A stretch of 64,000 bases of DNA from Escherichia fergusonii ATCC 35469 (GCF_000026225.1 NC_011740.1:682001-746000); one strand, 5' to 3'; shown: positions 26,007-35,364, numbered from the stretch's first letter. Translations and numbers: made by a program. The notes: generated by a model not told the origin, from the sequence alone.

Positions 26007-27446
26007 TTACTGAAGCCATACAGCAGCGATTACGCTGGAGATAAGCGACATCACAATGAGCACAATCAGCACCAGACGCATAGAAAACGGCAACGGAGAA
26101 GCGTGCGCAACTTCGTCACTGGGCTTCCCTGGTACGACGCGTCCAAACCAGTAAATGAACCAGCCAAAACTGGCGACTGATTCGATTAACAGCAGAATCA
26201 TGGCGATGAGTAGCGCGGGATAAATACTGGAAAGCGCAAAGCCGGCGGCAAACAGCGGATACTTACTAAAGAAACCGTTAAATGGCGGAACACCTGTAAT
26301 CGCTAGCGCAGCGACACAGAATCCAATACCAGCAAGGGGAAGTATCCGCAAAACACCACGCAGTTTGGGAAGCATGCGAGTACCACAGCTAAAACTGAGC
26401 GACCCTGCGATTAAGAAAAAGAGACTCTTAGCGAAAGCGTGGTTAACGAGGTAGGCAATACTGCCGATAAACGCCAGTGGGGAGCCAAAAATAGACAGCG
26501 AAAGCCCGAAGAACATCCAGCCTAATTGGGTAATTGTCGACCATGCCAGCAGACGTTTCATATCCTGTTGCGGCAGATACATCATGAACCCGTAAATGAT
26601 GGTGGCAAGTGCCATCACCAGACCAATCATGCCAATTTCAATGGGAATATTGCCGCCATCAAGGATCGCACGGGCATAGATATAAACCCCAACTTTCACC
26701 ATTGAAGCAGCATGTAGATAAGCACTGATCGGTGTGGGGGCTTCCATGGCATCTGGCAGCCAGGCCTGAAGGGGTAACTGTGCTGATTTACCCCATGCGG
26801 CAAAGAGAATGCCGCCATAGACCAGGTAACGAGCATCACCATGAATATCACTGAGTGCAGCGAGTGCAAATGTACCGGTGTGCAGGAAAAGTGTCGCAGC
26901 GGCGATATAAAGCCCCAGTGATCCGACGTGAGTCATTAGCAGGGCTTTGATTGCAGAACGCTGTGCTTTGTCACTCTGGTAATAACCAATTAACGCCCAG
27001 GAACATCCGCCTGTAATTTCGAAGAATAGCAACTGACCGAGAATTGTTGATGAGAGTACCAGACCTGACATCGCGCCGATAAACACCAGCAAAAAAGCGT
27101 AATAGCGGTTGCTACCCTGGTGTGGATGTTCACGGTTTTTATCGGTCAGATAACCGGTTGAGTAAATGGTGACCAGCAGGCCGAGAAAGACCACCACAAA
27201 CAACACCAGGCTACTTACTTTGTCAATGACCAGCCCAAACAGTGCCACATCACCAACCTGTGCCAGTGGCAGCGTGACCGCACTTTTTCCGCTCTGATAA
27301 AAAGCGGCTTCCAGCGAAATCAAACAAATCGTTGTGAGCGAGGCAAACAGCGTACCGAGTTTAGCGGCATGACGTTGCGGGCTTAGCGAAACAACCAGGG
27401 CGCCAATAAAGGGTAGCAAGAGCGTGGTTAAAGCAAGATTTTCCAT
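26007..27446 (-). CDS. hyfD: HyfD, proton-translocating membrane subunit of hydrogenase-4
   Basis: 479 residues from the ATG at 27446 (MENLALTT); a TTG four codons earlier is in frame but its spacing to GGAGG is too short. Antiporter-like NuoL/M family with about 14 helices. Key stretches: AAWGKSAQLPLQAWLPDAME, APTPISAYLHAASMVK and MKRLLAWSTITQLG, where the Lys and Glu residues used in proton transfer sit. Hyd-4 specific. Confidence 0.94.
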   Translation of the reverse strand: MENLALTTLLLPFIGALVVSLSPQRHAAKLGTLFASLTTICLISLEAAFYQSGKSAVTLPLAQVGDVALFGLVIDKVSSLVLFVVVFLGLLVTIYSTGYLTDKNREHPHQGSNRYYAFLLVFIGAMSGLVLSSTILGQLLFFEITGGCSWALIGYYQSDKAQRSAIKALLMTHVGSLGLYIAAATLFLHTGTFALAALSDIHGDARYLVYGGILFAAWGKSAQLPLQAWLPDAMEAPTPISAYLHAASMVKVGVYIYARAILDGGNIPIEIGMIGLVMALATIIYGFMMYLPQQDMKRLLAWSTITQLGWMFFGLSLSIFGSPLAFIGSIAYLVNHAFAKSLFFLIAGSLSFSCGTRMLPKLRGVLRILPLAGIGFCVAALAITGVPPFNGFFSKYPLFAAGFALSSIYPALLIAMILLLIESVASFGWFIYWFGRVVPGKPSDEVAHASPLPFSMRLVLIVLIVMSLISSVIAAVWLQ

Positions 27447-27461
27447 TGGCTGCAAGCCTCC

Positions 27462-28409
27462 CTACAGTCCGGTTAACCAAAAGACATACGACAGCGCGGC
27501 GAGACTAAAACCGAGCCAGGTCAAATGGTGTGTGAGCAAAAAGCGTCCACGTGCCAGTGAGTTCTCCACAATGGAAGCCAGAATAAAAACCAGCAGAATC
27601 TTGCCCAGAGAGAGAATCAAAGAGAGCAACAGGTCAGCCGGGGCGCTATCCGGGGCGTTGCCAAAAGGTACAAACAGCGAGACAACGAGCGCCGCCATCA
27701 CCACCTGTTTAAGCCCTAACCCCCATTTCACCAGTGCCAGCCCGGCACCGGAATACTCTGTTAGCGGCCCCTCCTGTAACTCCTGCTCAGCTTCGGCAAC
27801 ATCAAACGGAATTTTGCCCATTTCAATGAAGCAGGCGAAAACACACGCCAGAAGTGCCAGCAACGTTGCCAGTGGTGAAATCCAACCGCCTGCCAGCGTA
27901 TGACTGATCACGGCGATGTGCGTGGAACCGGCAATGAGTGCCAGCACCAACAGGGCGAGGATCAGAATCGGTTCCACCAAAATGCCCAGTGCTAACTCCC
28001 TTGAGGCACCAACACCCGCGAAGGGACTTCCGGTATCCAACCCGGAAAGGGCAAAAAAGAAACGATAAAGGGCGAGCAGATAAATCAACGTGATCATGTC
28101 GCCGCCCCCAGCGAAAGGTGATTCTCGTAAAAACAACGGCAAGGTCATGGCAACGACCATCATGCTACTGAGTAATACCCAGGGCATCAGGCGAAACATT
28201 AAACCTGAGGAGGACGGAGCAACTTCCTGGCGTTTTAGTAACTTGTTGATATCACGATAATCTTGCCAAATGTCTGGCCCACGACGAGAATGCATCCAGG
28301 CACGGATCTGGCGGGAAATACCAGTAAACAACGGCGTCAGCGCCAGCATAATTAACGCCTGGAGTAGCGCAAAAACGATCAGACACCCGTCGTTATAAAA
28401 GTTAGCCAT
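27462..28409 (-). CDS. hyfC: HyfC, hydrogenase-4 membrane subunit (NuoH/HycD-like)
   Basis: 315 residues, eight or so membrane helices, NuoH family. The cytoplasmic loop QIRAWMHSRRGPDIWQDYRD and the conserved IPFDVAEAEQELQEGPLTEYSG (key residues IPFDVAEAE) mark the interface with the peripheral arm and quinone-like channel in complex I relatives. GGAGATCATC precedes the ATG. Confidence 0.95.
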   Translation of the reverse strand: MANFYNDGCLIVFALLQALIMLALTPLFTGISRQIRAWMHSRRGPDIWQDYRDINKLLKRQEVAPSSSGLMFRLMPWVLLSSMMVVAMTLPLFLRESPFAGGGDMITLIYLLALYRFFFALSGLDTGSPFAGVGASRELALGILVEPILILALLVLALIAGSTHIAVISHTLAGGWISPLATLLALLACVFACFIEMGKIPFDVAEAEQELQEGPLTEYSGAGLALVKWGLGLKQVVMAALVVSLFVPFGNAPDSAPADLLLSLILSLGKILLVFILASIVENSLARGRFLLTHHLTWLGFSLAALSYVFWLTGL

Positions 28410-28419
28410 GATGATCTCC

Positions 28420-30441
28420 TCAGAGGGCTATAGCGATGAGCAGTACGACCAACGCAACTACCACGTACAGACAATAGAGGCGGAAATCGCCGCTTTGCAG
28501 CTGCTGAACGCGAAGTGCAATACGTTGAATCACGTTTACTACGGGGCGAATCAGATAATCGTCCCAGAACGGCTCTGTACGCCGTGCTCCCTCTGTCACG
28601 TGCTGTAAACCACAGGCAAGTGACGCGCTGGGATCAAGCTGATTACGCAATCTGTACAGTGAAGAGAAAAACACACGCATCGGTTGCATAACACCGCTGG
28701 CTGATGGCGCCATTGCGCTTTCCCAGCCATAACCACAGGCCCATGCATCACCACTACGACGAAATGCCGCACGATGAGAACGGGTCAGCCACCAGTAGAG
28801 CGCCGGAATAAGCGGTACAGTAATCAGCAACAGGAAGAGGGCGGAAGGCGTGAGTAATGTTGCATCACTGGTACCTGGAAGGAGCGCAAAACTTTCTGCA
28901 ACGGGAAGCGATGTGAGGTGCGTAAATGAGAACACCACCTGCAAGATGTGCGGTGCAACCCAACGAGCACCAACCCCGAGCAAAATGCAAAGTGCCGCGA
29001 GGATCAATAACGAAACGGTCATCTGCCAGGGGGCTTCGTGGGCTTCTTCTGCCGCGCTACTGCGTGGCGCACCGCAAAAACTAATGCCATACAATTTGAC
29101 AAAACACATCGCTGCCAGTGCACCCGTAACAGCCAGCATCACAATGGCAACAGGTCCAAGCAAACGCAGGGTGACCGCATCAAAATGCGTCATGGCGAAC
29201 AGTGACTGGTAGGTATACCACTCACTGATAAATCCATTTAATGGCGGCAGGGCGGAAATCGCCACACATCCAATCAAAAAAGCAGCTGCGGTACGTGGCA
29301 TCCGTTTTGCCAGAGCGCCCATTTTTTCCATATCGCGGGTGTGTAGACGCCCGATAACAGCCCCCGCACCGAGAAACAGCAAGCCTTTAAACATGGCGTG
29401 GTTAAGCAGATGAAACAGTGCAGCCAGTAACCCAACCGTGGCGATGACAGGCAATTGTAATGACAGCCCGACCATACTCACCCCCACACCGAGGAGGATT
29501 ATCCCGACATTTTCCACGGTACTCCATGCCAGCAGACGCTTGATATCATTTTCCGCCAGGGCATACAGGACACCTAATAATGCCGAAACTGCGCCAAAAA
29601 TGATCACCACCACGCCCCACCACAATTGCAAACCGCTATTACCCAGCAAGTCGATGGAGACTTTCAAAATGCCGAAAATCCCAATTTTTACCATTACTCC
29701 CGACATTAATGCCGAAGCATGTGACGGAGCTGCAGGGTGAGCGAGGGGAAGCCAACTATGCAAAGGGAGCATCCCGGCTTTGGCGCCAAACCCGAAGAAA
29801 CCCAACAGAAATACCGCTGAGGCCAGACCAGGTGAAAGCGGTAGCGTTCGGAAACTGGCGAAGTCGAGACTATGACACTCACGCCACATCAGGAAGAAGG
29901 CGATCATGATCAATACCGAACCCGCATGGGCAATAAAAAAGTAAAGCATCCCGGCGCGGATAGACTCTTTATCCTGAGCGGCGATAACCAGAAACCAGGA
30001 GGCAAGAGACATCATCTCGAAGAACACGATGAACCAGAAGGCGTTATCCATCACCAGCAAACTCACCATAGAGGCGATAAACATATTCATAAAGAAGCCG
30101 ATTGCTGCCGCTCCTTTACCAAGATATTCACGCATATAGGCCAGAGAATAGAGAGCACACACCGCGACCAGTACGGAAATCACCAGCAGCATAAAAGCTG
30201 AAAGGCTATCCATACGAATAGTGAGTGTGGCGAAGGGGAATGGCGTGATAAATTCTGTAACCAGCGGAATAGCAGAGTGCAGCTGCGTCAGAGCGCTGAC
30301 AATACCGACCAGTCCACCGGCCAGGGATGCGATGCCGGAAATTTTTATGGCAATGCGATCCAGGTCGTAAAGGAACAGCGACGCGATTCCGGCAAAGAAA
30401 TATAGCATCAGTGAACACAACAATAATTGCAGAGCGTCCAT
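28420..30441 (-). CDS. hyfB: HyfB, hydrogenase-4 membrane subunit (HycC/NuoL-like)
   Basis: 673 residues from the ATG at 30441, which overlaps the hyfA stop as TGATG. Antiporter-like NuoL family; about 16 hydrophobic segments. Functional motifs: MLPLHSWLPLAHPAAPSHASALMSG (core HSWLPLAHP), KRLLAWSTVENVG, and HLLNHAMFKGLLFLG. It anchors the peripheral hydrogenase and pumps protons. Compared with memory, the mid and C-terminal loops are strongly divergent from K-12, more so than HyfG. Confidence 0.95.
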   Translation of the reverse strand: MDALQLLLCSLMLYFFAGIASLFLYDLDRIAIKISGIASLAGGLVGIVSALTQLHSAIPLVTEFITPFPFATLTIRMDSLSAFMLLVISVLVAVCALYSLAYMREYLGKGAAAIGFFMNMFIASMVSLLVMDNAFWFIVFFEMMSLASWFLVIAAQDKESIRAGMLYFFIAHAGSVLIMIAFFLMWRECHSLDFASFRTLPLSPGLASAVFLLGFFGFGAKAGMLPLHSWLPLAHPAAPSHASALMSGVMVKIGIFGILKVSIDLLGNSGLQLWWGVVVIIFGAVSALLGVLYALAENDIKRLLAWSTVENVGIILLGVGVSMVGLSLQLPVIATVGLLAALFHLLNHAMFKGLLFLGAGAVIGRLHTRDMEKMGALAKRMPRTAAAFLIGCVAISALPPLNGFISEWYTYQSLFAMTHFDAVTLRLLGPVAIVMLAVTGALAAMCFVKLYGISFCGAPRSSAAEEAHEAPWQMTVSLLILAALCILLGVGARWVAPHILQVVFSFTHLTSLPVAESFALLPGTSDATLLTPSALFLLLITVPLIPALYWWLTRSHRAAFRRSGDAWACGYGWESAMAPSASGVMQPMRVFFSSLYRLRNQLDPSASLACGLQHVTEGARRTEPFWDDYLIRPVVNVIQRIALRVQQLQSGDFRLYCLYVVVALVVLLIAIAL

Positions 30442-31058
30442 CAGCCTTGCTCCGAAGTAGAAGAAAATGAATCCAACCCTGTGTCTGCCAGACACGTGGC
30501 GGCAAGATGCTGTTTTTGCTTCATTTGCTGATGCAAAACTTTATCTGTGACGAGTTGCAGGGCGTTAGTGGCACAAGCTCGAATACAGGCGGGGCCTTCT
30601 GGCAGGAAATAACAGAGATCACATTTCACAGCGACTGCCTGGACGCCAACCTGCCAGCGTAATAAGGGATGCAATGTCGGTGAGCTTTCCGGGATATCGT
30701 TAAGTGGCTCCTCAGCCTGGTGCTGATATAACGCTGGCGCGTCCACTGGTCCACTTCCTGCAGCCGTTATCGCGCCAAACGGACATACCAATGCACAGAG
30801 TTTGCAGCCAATGCAGAGCGTTTCATTGAGCTGGATTGCGTCGTCATGCCGGGAAATTGCGTTAACCGGGCAGACCTGCTGACAGGGCGCATCCTCACAG
30901 TGATGGCACTGAACAGGCGCAGTTTGCTCAGGTGTGCAAACCAGGGCGAGTCGAGGATGTTGCTGTAAGCCTTGCTTTTTATGTACGTCCGAACACGCAG
31001 CGAGACAGGTTTTACATCCTGTACACCACTGAGGATCGGCCATTACAAAGCGGTTCAT
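30441..31058 (-). CDS. hyfA: HyfA, hydrogenase-4 ferredoxin-like electron-transfer subunit
   Basis: 205 residues, HycB/HydN family, four 4Fe-4S clusters: CTGCKTCLAACSDVH, CHHCEDAPCQQVCPVNAI, CIGCKLCALVCPFGAI and CDLCYFLPEGPACIRACATNAL (abbreviated CDLC...CIRAC). Transfers electrons from formate dehydrogenase H to the hydrogenase. First gene of the operon, preceded by TAAGGAGCCGAC and a sigma-54 promoter. Paralogous to the N-terminal domain of AegA in this window. Confidence 0.97.
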   Translation of the reverse strand: MNRFVMADPQWCTGCKTCLAACSDVHKKQGLQQHPRLALVCTPEQTAPVQCHHCEDAPCQQVCPVNAISRHDDAIQLNETLCIGCKLCALVCPFGAITAAGSGPVDAPALYQHQAEEPLNDIPESSPTLHPLLRWQVGVQAVAVKCDLCYFLPEGPACIRACATNALQLVTDKVLHQQMKQKQHLAATCLADTGLDSFSSTSEQG

Positions 31059-31098
31059 GTCGGCTCCTTAAATAAAAACAAAACGTTACGCCTTGCTA

Positions 31099-31114
31099 TG
31101 CATAAAGGATGCCA
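31099..31114 (-). promoter_or_regulatory. Sigma-54 (-24/-12) promoter of the hyf operon
   Basis: On the minus strand TGGCATCCTTTATGCA has the GG-N10-GC spacing of a -24/-12 element; it ends 41 bases before the hyfA ATG. hyf expression in E. coli is RpoN-dependent and requires HyfR or FhlA, so the element fits the biology. Confidence 0.8.
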
Positions 31115-31237
31115 TCATTAAAAGTGCTTTTATTTCAGTTTGTTATATGATTTTCAACGTGAGGAGAATACAAAAGTGATGGACATAAACGTTCGGGGAT
31201 ACGCAATTCGGCACTAGTGTCGTAGGGACTTATAAGC

Positions 31238-31253
31238 TGTGAGCTAAATCACA
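31238..31253. promoter_or_regulatory. CRP-like site upstream of hyfA
   Basis: TGTGAGCTAAATCACA is a perfect TGTGA-N6-TCACA palindrome, about 180 bases upstream of hyfA. A CRP input to hyf is known in K-12. Confidence 0.8.
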
Positions 31254-31266
31254 TTAAGGCAGGATG

Positions 31267-31292
31267 AGCGCTGACGGCACGGCATCAGCGCT
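31267..31292. terminator. Hairpin downstream of bcp
   Basis: AGCGCTGA / TCAGCGCT perfect arms with a 10-base loop, 12 bases after the bcp stop. The minus-strand side has no U-tract, so termination may be weak. Confidence 0.5.
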
Positions 31293-31303
31293 GGAGAAAG
31301 GAA

Positions 31304-31774
31304 TCAGGCGTTTTCTTTTATCCAGTTGAGCACAACGTCGTGGTGATCGCTGGTTTTAAAATTATCAAACACGTGTTCAATTTTGCCGTCAGCGTCGATC
31401 AGGAAACTGATACGATGGATGCCATCATAAGTTTTACCCATGAATGACTTCTCGCCCCAGACGCCAAACTGCTCACAAACGCTGTGATCTTCATCAGACA
31501 AAAGCGTGAAGTTAAGCAACTCTTTTTCAGCAAAACGGGAAAGTTTTTCTGGCTTATCGGTGCTGATACCCAGCACATCGACGCCAACTTTTTTCAACTC
31601 GTCCATGTTATCTCGCAGGCCACAGGCCTGTACGGTACAGCCTGGCGTCATGGCTTTCGGGTAGAAATAGACCAGAACACGCTGTCCCTGGAAGTCGGTT
31701 AAATTTACTTGTTCCCCGTCTTGATCCGGCAAGCTAAATTTCGGTGCGATGTCACCGGCTTTCAGTGGATTCAT
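31304..31774 (-). CDS. bcp: Bcp, thiol peroxidase (peroxiredoxin Q)
   Basis: 156 residues. Peroxiredoxin reducing hydroperoxides in the cytoplasm with thioredoxin or glutaredoxin. The peroxidatic Cys is in AMTPGCTVQACGLRD (Cys46 counting Met), with the resolving Cys51 five residues on. Ends with the typical VLNWIKENA. The ATG overlaps the gcvR stop by one base (TAATG), so it is translationally coupled to gcvR. Confidence 0.97.
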   Translation of the reverse strand: MNPLKAGDIAPKFSLPDQDGEQVNLTDFQGQRVLVYFYPKAMTPGCTVQACGLRDNMDELKKVGVDVLGISTDKPEKLSRFAEKELLNFTLLSDEDHSVCEQFGVWGEKSFMGKTYDGIHRISFLIDADGKIEHVFDNFKTSDHHDVVLNWIKENA

Positions 31775-32346
31775 TACTTAACTCCATTCTGTTCATCAGT
31801 ATGTGAATAATTGACGACACTAATACTGCCTTGTGCATTCAATTCTGTACATAGCGCTTTGAAGTCTTGCTCAATATTTACCGAATCATGTGATGCCGGA
31901 CTGTGCGCGGTGATCTGAATATGAAGTTGTGCAACATTATCGTTTTCAGCTGGTTGCGTGCGTGAAACCAGTTCCGCAATGTTCATCTTGTGGTTGTCAA
32001 AAAGCGCCGTAAAACGCTCAATTAAATGCGGCGAGTCTGGCACATCAACCTGTACCCATACCGTAGCGGGCATCGGCGGACGAGGTCTGGCGGAGGTTCG
32101 CTTCATCACAATGAGGAGATCCAGCTCTGCGCCTTTCAACGGCAGGGTTGATTCAATAAGGGTAATGGCATTCCATGAGCCAGAAAGCAGCATAATAAAG
32201 GTGAACTCGTCCCCCAGCATCGCCAGTCGACTGTCTTCAATATTACAGCCACAACTACTGACGTGACGTGTGATCGTATTCACGATCCCGGGGCGATCGG
32301 CCCCCAGTGCTGTGATAACGAGGTAGTGTTGTGATGACGGTGTCAA
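31774..32346 (-). CDS. gcvR: GcvR, glycine cleavage system repressor (TTG start)
   Basis: 190 residues if started at TTG 32346 (TTG-ACA-CCG-TCA), preceded by AAAGGAATAAC. An ATG further upstream gives 212 residues but lacks a ribosome-binding site and adds an unconserved N-terminus. Two ACT domains: YLVITALGADRPGIVNTI near the N-terminus and VQVDVPDSPHLIERFTALF in the second half; both bind glycine. GcvR antagonises GcvA at the gcv promoter. Operon with bcp. Confidence 0.9.
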   Translation of the reverse strand: MTPSSQHYLVITALGADRPGIVNTITRHVSSCGCNIEDSRLAMLGDEFTFIMLLSGSWNAITLIESTLPLKGAELDLLIVMKRTSARPRPPMPATVWVQVDVPDSPHLIERFTALFDNHKMNIAELVSRTQPAENDNVAQLHIQITAHSPASHDSVNIEQDFKALCTELNAQGSISVVNYSHTDEQNGVK

Positions 32347-32492
32347 ACCTGTTATTCCTTTGAGAGGTGAGGTAATCATAAGGAAAGCATAAAAAAAACT
32401 GGCATACAACAAGCAACAGGTCTCTCGTCACTTGCTTTTATTGCCAGACCAAACGTACCATTGAGAAACTTGTTTGCACAGAGGATGGCCCC

Positions 32493-33371
32493 ATGTTCAC
32501 GGGAAGTATTGTTGCGCTTGTTACACCGATGGATGATAAAGGTAACGTCTGCCGGTCGAGCCTGAAAAAACTGATTGATTATCATGTCGCCAGCGGTACT
32601 TCGGCGATCGTTTCTGTTGGCACTACTGGTGAATCCGCTACTTTGAGTCATGATGAACATGGCGATGTAGTGATGATGACATTGGAGCTGGCGGACGGGC
32701 GTATTCCGGTGATTGCCGGAACTGGCGCCAATGCGACGGCTGAAGCCATCAGTCTGACGCAGCGTTTCAACGACAGCGGTGTTGTCGGTTGTCTGACGGT
32801 AACCCCTTACTATAACCGTCCCACTCAGGAAGGTTTGTATCAGCATTTCAAAGCCATCGCTGAACATACTGACCTGCCGCAGATTCTGTATAATGTACCG
32901 TCCCGTACTGGCTGCGATATGCTGCCTGAAACCGTTGGTCGCCTGGCGAAAGTAAAAAATATTGTCGCAATTAAAGAGGCAACGGGGAACTTAAGCCGTG
33001 TTCACCAGATCAAAGAGCTGGTTTCAGACGATTTTCTGCTGCTCAGCGGTGATGACGCCACCGGCCTGGACTTTATGCAGTTAGGTGGTCACGGGGTGAT
33101 CTCTGTAACAGCTAACGTTGCCGCGCGTGACATGGCTGAAATGTGCAGACTGGCAGCAGAAGGGCAATTTGCCGAGGCGCGAGTTATTAACCAGCGTCTG
33201 ATGCCGTTGCATAACAAACTATTTGTCGAACCCAATCCAATCCCGGTGAAATGGGCATGTAAGGAGTTGGGGCTTGTAGCGACCGACACGTTGCGCCTGC
33301 CGATGACGCCGATTACCGACAACGGTAAAGAGATCGTCAGAGCGGCGCTTAAACATGCCGGTTTGCTGTAA
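32493..33371 (+). CDS. dapA: 4-hydroxy-tetrahydrodipicolinate synthase
   Basis: 292 residues, TIM-barrel lyase that condenses pyruvate with aspartate semialdehyde in lysine and diaminopimelate synthesis. Active site: Schiff-base Lys161 (AIKEATGNL), catalytic triad Thr44-Tyr107-Tyr133 (TTGES, TPYYN, LYNVPSRTG) and Arg138. Start MFTGSIVAL. First gene of dapA-bamC, only 16 bases before the bamC ATG. Confidence 0.98.
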   Translation: MFTGSIVALVTPMDDKGNVCRSSLKKLIDYHVASGTSAIVSVGTTGESATLSHDEHGDVVMMTLELADGRIPVIAGTGANATAEAISLTQRFNDSGVVGCLTVTPYYNRPTQEGLYQHFKAIAEHTDLPQILYNVPSRTGCDMLPETVGRLAKVKNIVAIKEATGNLSRVHQIKELVSDDFLLLSGDDATGLDFMQLGGHGVISVTANVAARDMAEMCRLAAEGQFAEARVINQRLMPLHNKLFVEPNPIPVKWACKELGLVATDTLRLPMTPITDNGKEIVRAALKHAGLL

Positions 33372-33387
33372 AGTTTAGGGAGATTTG

Positions 33388-34422
33388 ATGGCTTACTCAG
33401 TACAAAAGTCGCGCCTGGCGAAGGTTGCGGGTGTATCGCTAGTTTTGCTACTCGCAGCCTGTAACTCGGATTCGCGTTACAAGCGCCAGGTAAGCGGTGA
33501 TGAATCCTATCTGGATGCCGCACCGCTGGCTGAACTTCACGCTCCGGCGGGAATGATCTTGCCGGTTACATCGGGCGATTACACCATCCCGGTGACTAAT
33601 GGCAGCGGTGCCGTTGGTAAAGCGTTGGATATTCGTCCACCGGCACAGCCGCTTGCGCTGGCCAGTGGTACGCGTACCCAGTTCAGTGGCGATACCGCAA
33701 CCTTGCTGGTCGAAAATGGTCGCGGCACCACTCTGTGGCCGCAAGTTGTTAGTGTGATTCAGGCGAAAAACTACACCATCACCAAACGTGATGATGCCAG
33801 CCAGACCCTGACCACCGACTGGGTTGACTGGAACCGTCTGGATGAAGACGAGCAGTATCGTGGCCGTTATCAAATCTCGGTACAGCCGCAAGGTTATCAG
33901 CAAGCGGTACAGGTCAAACTGCTCAATCTTGAGCAAGGTGGCAAACCGGTTGCTGATCCGGCTTCCATGCAGCGTTACAGCACGGAGATGATGAACGTGA
34001 TCTCCGCCGGGCTGGATAAATCTGCCTCTGACGCCGCGAACGCTGCACAGAATCGCTCTGCTGCCACGATGGATGTGCAAAGCGCCGCCGATGAAACAGG
34101 TTTACCGATGTTAGTGGTGCGTGCACCGTTCAATGTGGTCTGGCAGCGTCTCCCGGCAGCGCTGGAGAAAGTAGGTATGAAAGTGACCGACAGCACCCGT
34201 TCTCAGGGAAGCCTGGCCGTGACTTACAAGCCACTGTCTGACAGCGACTGGCAGGAACTGGGCGCACGCGATCCTGAACTGGCATCTGGCGACTACAAAC
34301 TGCAGGTCGGTGATTTAGATAACCGCAGTAGCCTACAGTTCATCGATCCGAAAGGTCATACTCTGACTCAGAGTCAGAACGACGCACTGGTAGCTGTCTT
34401 CCAGGCTGCGTTTAGCAAGTAA
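33388..34422 (+). CDS. bamC: BamC, outer-membrane assembly lipoprotein
   Basis: 344 residues from the ATG at 33388 (AGGGAGATTTG upstream). Lipobox LLAAC puts the lipidated Cys at residue 25, with Asn at +2, giving outer-membrane localisation. The N-terminal unstructured segment and two helix-grip domains (residues about 100-210 and 230-344) are recognisable by length and the block VEN.RG.T.LWPQVVSV. Non-essential partner of BamA/BamD. K-12 has the lipobox neighbour Ser instead of Asn as I recall. Confidence 0.96.
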   Translation: MAYSVQKSRLAKVAGVSLVLLLAACNSDSRYKRQVSGDESYLDAAPLAELHAPAGMILPVTSGDYTIPVTNGSGAVGKALDIRPPAQPLALASGTRTQFSGDTATLLVENGRGTTLWPQVVSVIQAKNYTITKRDDASQTLTTDWVDWNRLDEDEQYRGRYQISVQPQGYQQAVQVKLLNLEQGGKPVADPASMQRYSTEMMNVISAGLDKSASDAANAAQNRSAATMDVQSAADETGLPMLVVRAPFNVVWQRLPAALEKVGMKVTDSTRSQGSLAVTYKPLSDSDWQELGARDPELASGDYKLQVGDLDNRSSLQFIDPKGHTLTQSQNDALVAVFQAAFSK

Positions 34423-34428
34423 AAATAC

Positions 34429-34456
34429 AGGGCTGGAGTCATCCGGCCCTTTTTTC
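34429..34456 (+). terminator. Intrinsic terminator of dapA-bamC
   Basis: AGGGCTGGA / TCCGGCCCT with a GTCA loop followed by seven T. Located 7 bases after the bamC stop. Confidence 0.9.
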
Positions 34457-34465
34457 TGATATGAT

Positions 34466-34481
34466 ACGCAAACGTGTGCGT
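34466..34481 (+). promoter_or_regulatory. PurR operator of purC
   Basis: ACGCAAACGTGTGCGT matches the PUR box ACGCAAACGTTTGCGT at 15 of 16 positions. Upstream of purC, consistent with purine repression. Confidence 0.95.
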
Positions 34482-34523
34482 CGGCAGAAAAACGCGATTT
34501 TAGCGGTAATTCGCACGAAATTT

Positions 34524-34572
34524 GTTTGTCGGACGCAGGTCAGACAAGGCGTTCACGCCGCATTCGACAAAC
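34524..34572. repeat. REP-like palindrome upstream of purC
   Basis: GTTTGTCG and CGACAAAC are perfect 8-base inverted arms flanking a core (CAGACAAGGCGTTCACGCCG) similar to REP sequences. It lies in the purC leader, between PurR box and ATG. Confidence 0.6.
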
Positions 34573-34633
34573 ATCTGGCACATCAGACAGCAAAAGATTT
34601 TAAAACGTTAATTCACACCCAGGAGTGATAAAG

Positions 34634-35347
34634 ATGCAAAAGCAAGCTGAGTTGTATCGTGGTAAAGCGAAAACCGTATACAGCACGGAAAACCCGGACC
34701 TGTTGGTGCTCGAATTCCGCAATGATACGTCAGCAGGGGATGGCGCGCGCATTGAGCAGTTTGATCGCAAAGGTATGGTGAACAACAAGTTCAACTACTT
34801 CATTATGAGCAAACTGGCTGAAGCGGGTATCCCGACTCAAATGGAGCGTCTGCTCTCCGATACCGAATGTCTGGTGAAAAAGCTGGATATGGTGCCGGTT
34901 GAGTGTGTCGTGCGTAACCGTGCTGCTGGCTCTCTGGTGAAACGTCTTGGAATCGAAGAAGGTATTGAGCTGAACCCGCCGCTGTTCGATCTGTTCCTGA
35001 AAAACGATGCCATGCACGATCCGATGGTCAACGAATCTTACTGCGAAACCTTTGGCTGGGTAAGTAAAGAGAACCTGGCACGTATGAAAGAGCTGACCTA
35101 CAAAGCGAATGACGTGCTGAAAAAACTGTTCGATGATGCTGGTCTGATTCTGGTCGACTTCAAGCTGGAGTTTGGTCTGTACAAAGGTGAAGTGGTACTG
35201 GGCGATGAGTTCTCCCCGGACGGCAGCCGCCTGTGGGACAAAGAAACGCTGGAGAAAATGGACAAAGACCGTTTCCGCCAGAGCCTCGGTGGCCTGATCG
35301 AGGCCTATGAAGCCGTCGCCCGCCGCCTGGGTGTACAGCTGGACTGA
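34634..35347 (+). CDS. purC: SAICAR synthetase
   Basis: 237 residues from the ATG at 34634. Ligates aspartate to CAIR with ATP in purine synthesis. Start [16 protein letters not shown] contains the ATP-binding KAKTVY motif, and [11 protein letters not shown] and [12 protein letters not shown] are family signatures. Alone behind its PurR-controlled promoter; a REP-like element lies in its leader. Confidence 0.98.
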
Positions 35348-35364
35348 TTTTTCTATTCATCATC

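Noticed and set aside
33448..34080. 210-residue ORF opposite bamC
   Set aside because: Shadow of bamC; Arg/Gly/His-rich composition typical of antisense frames.
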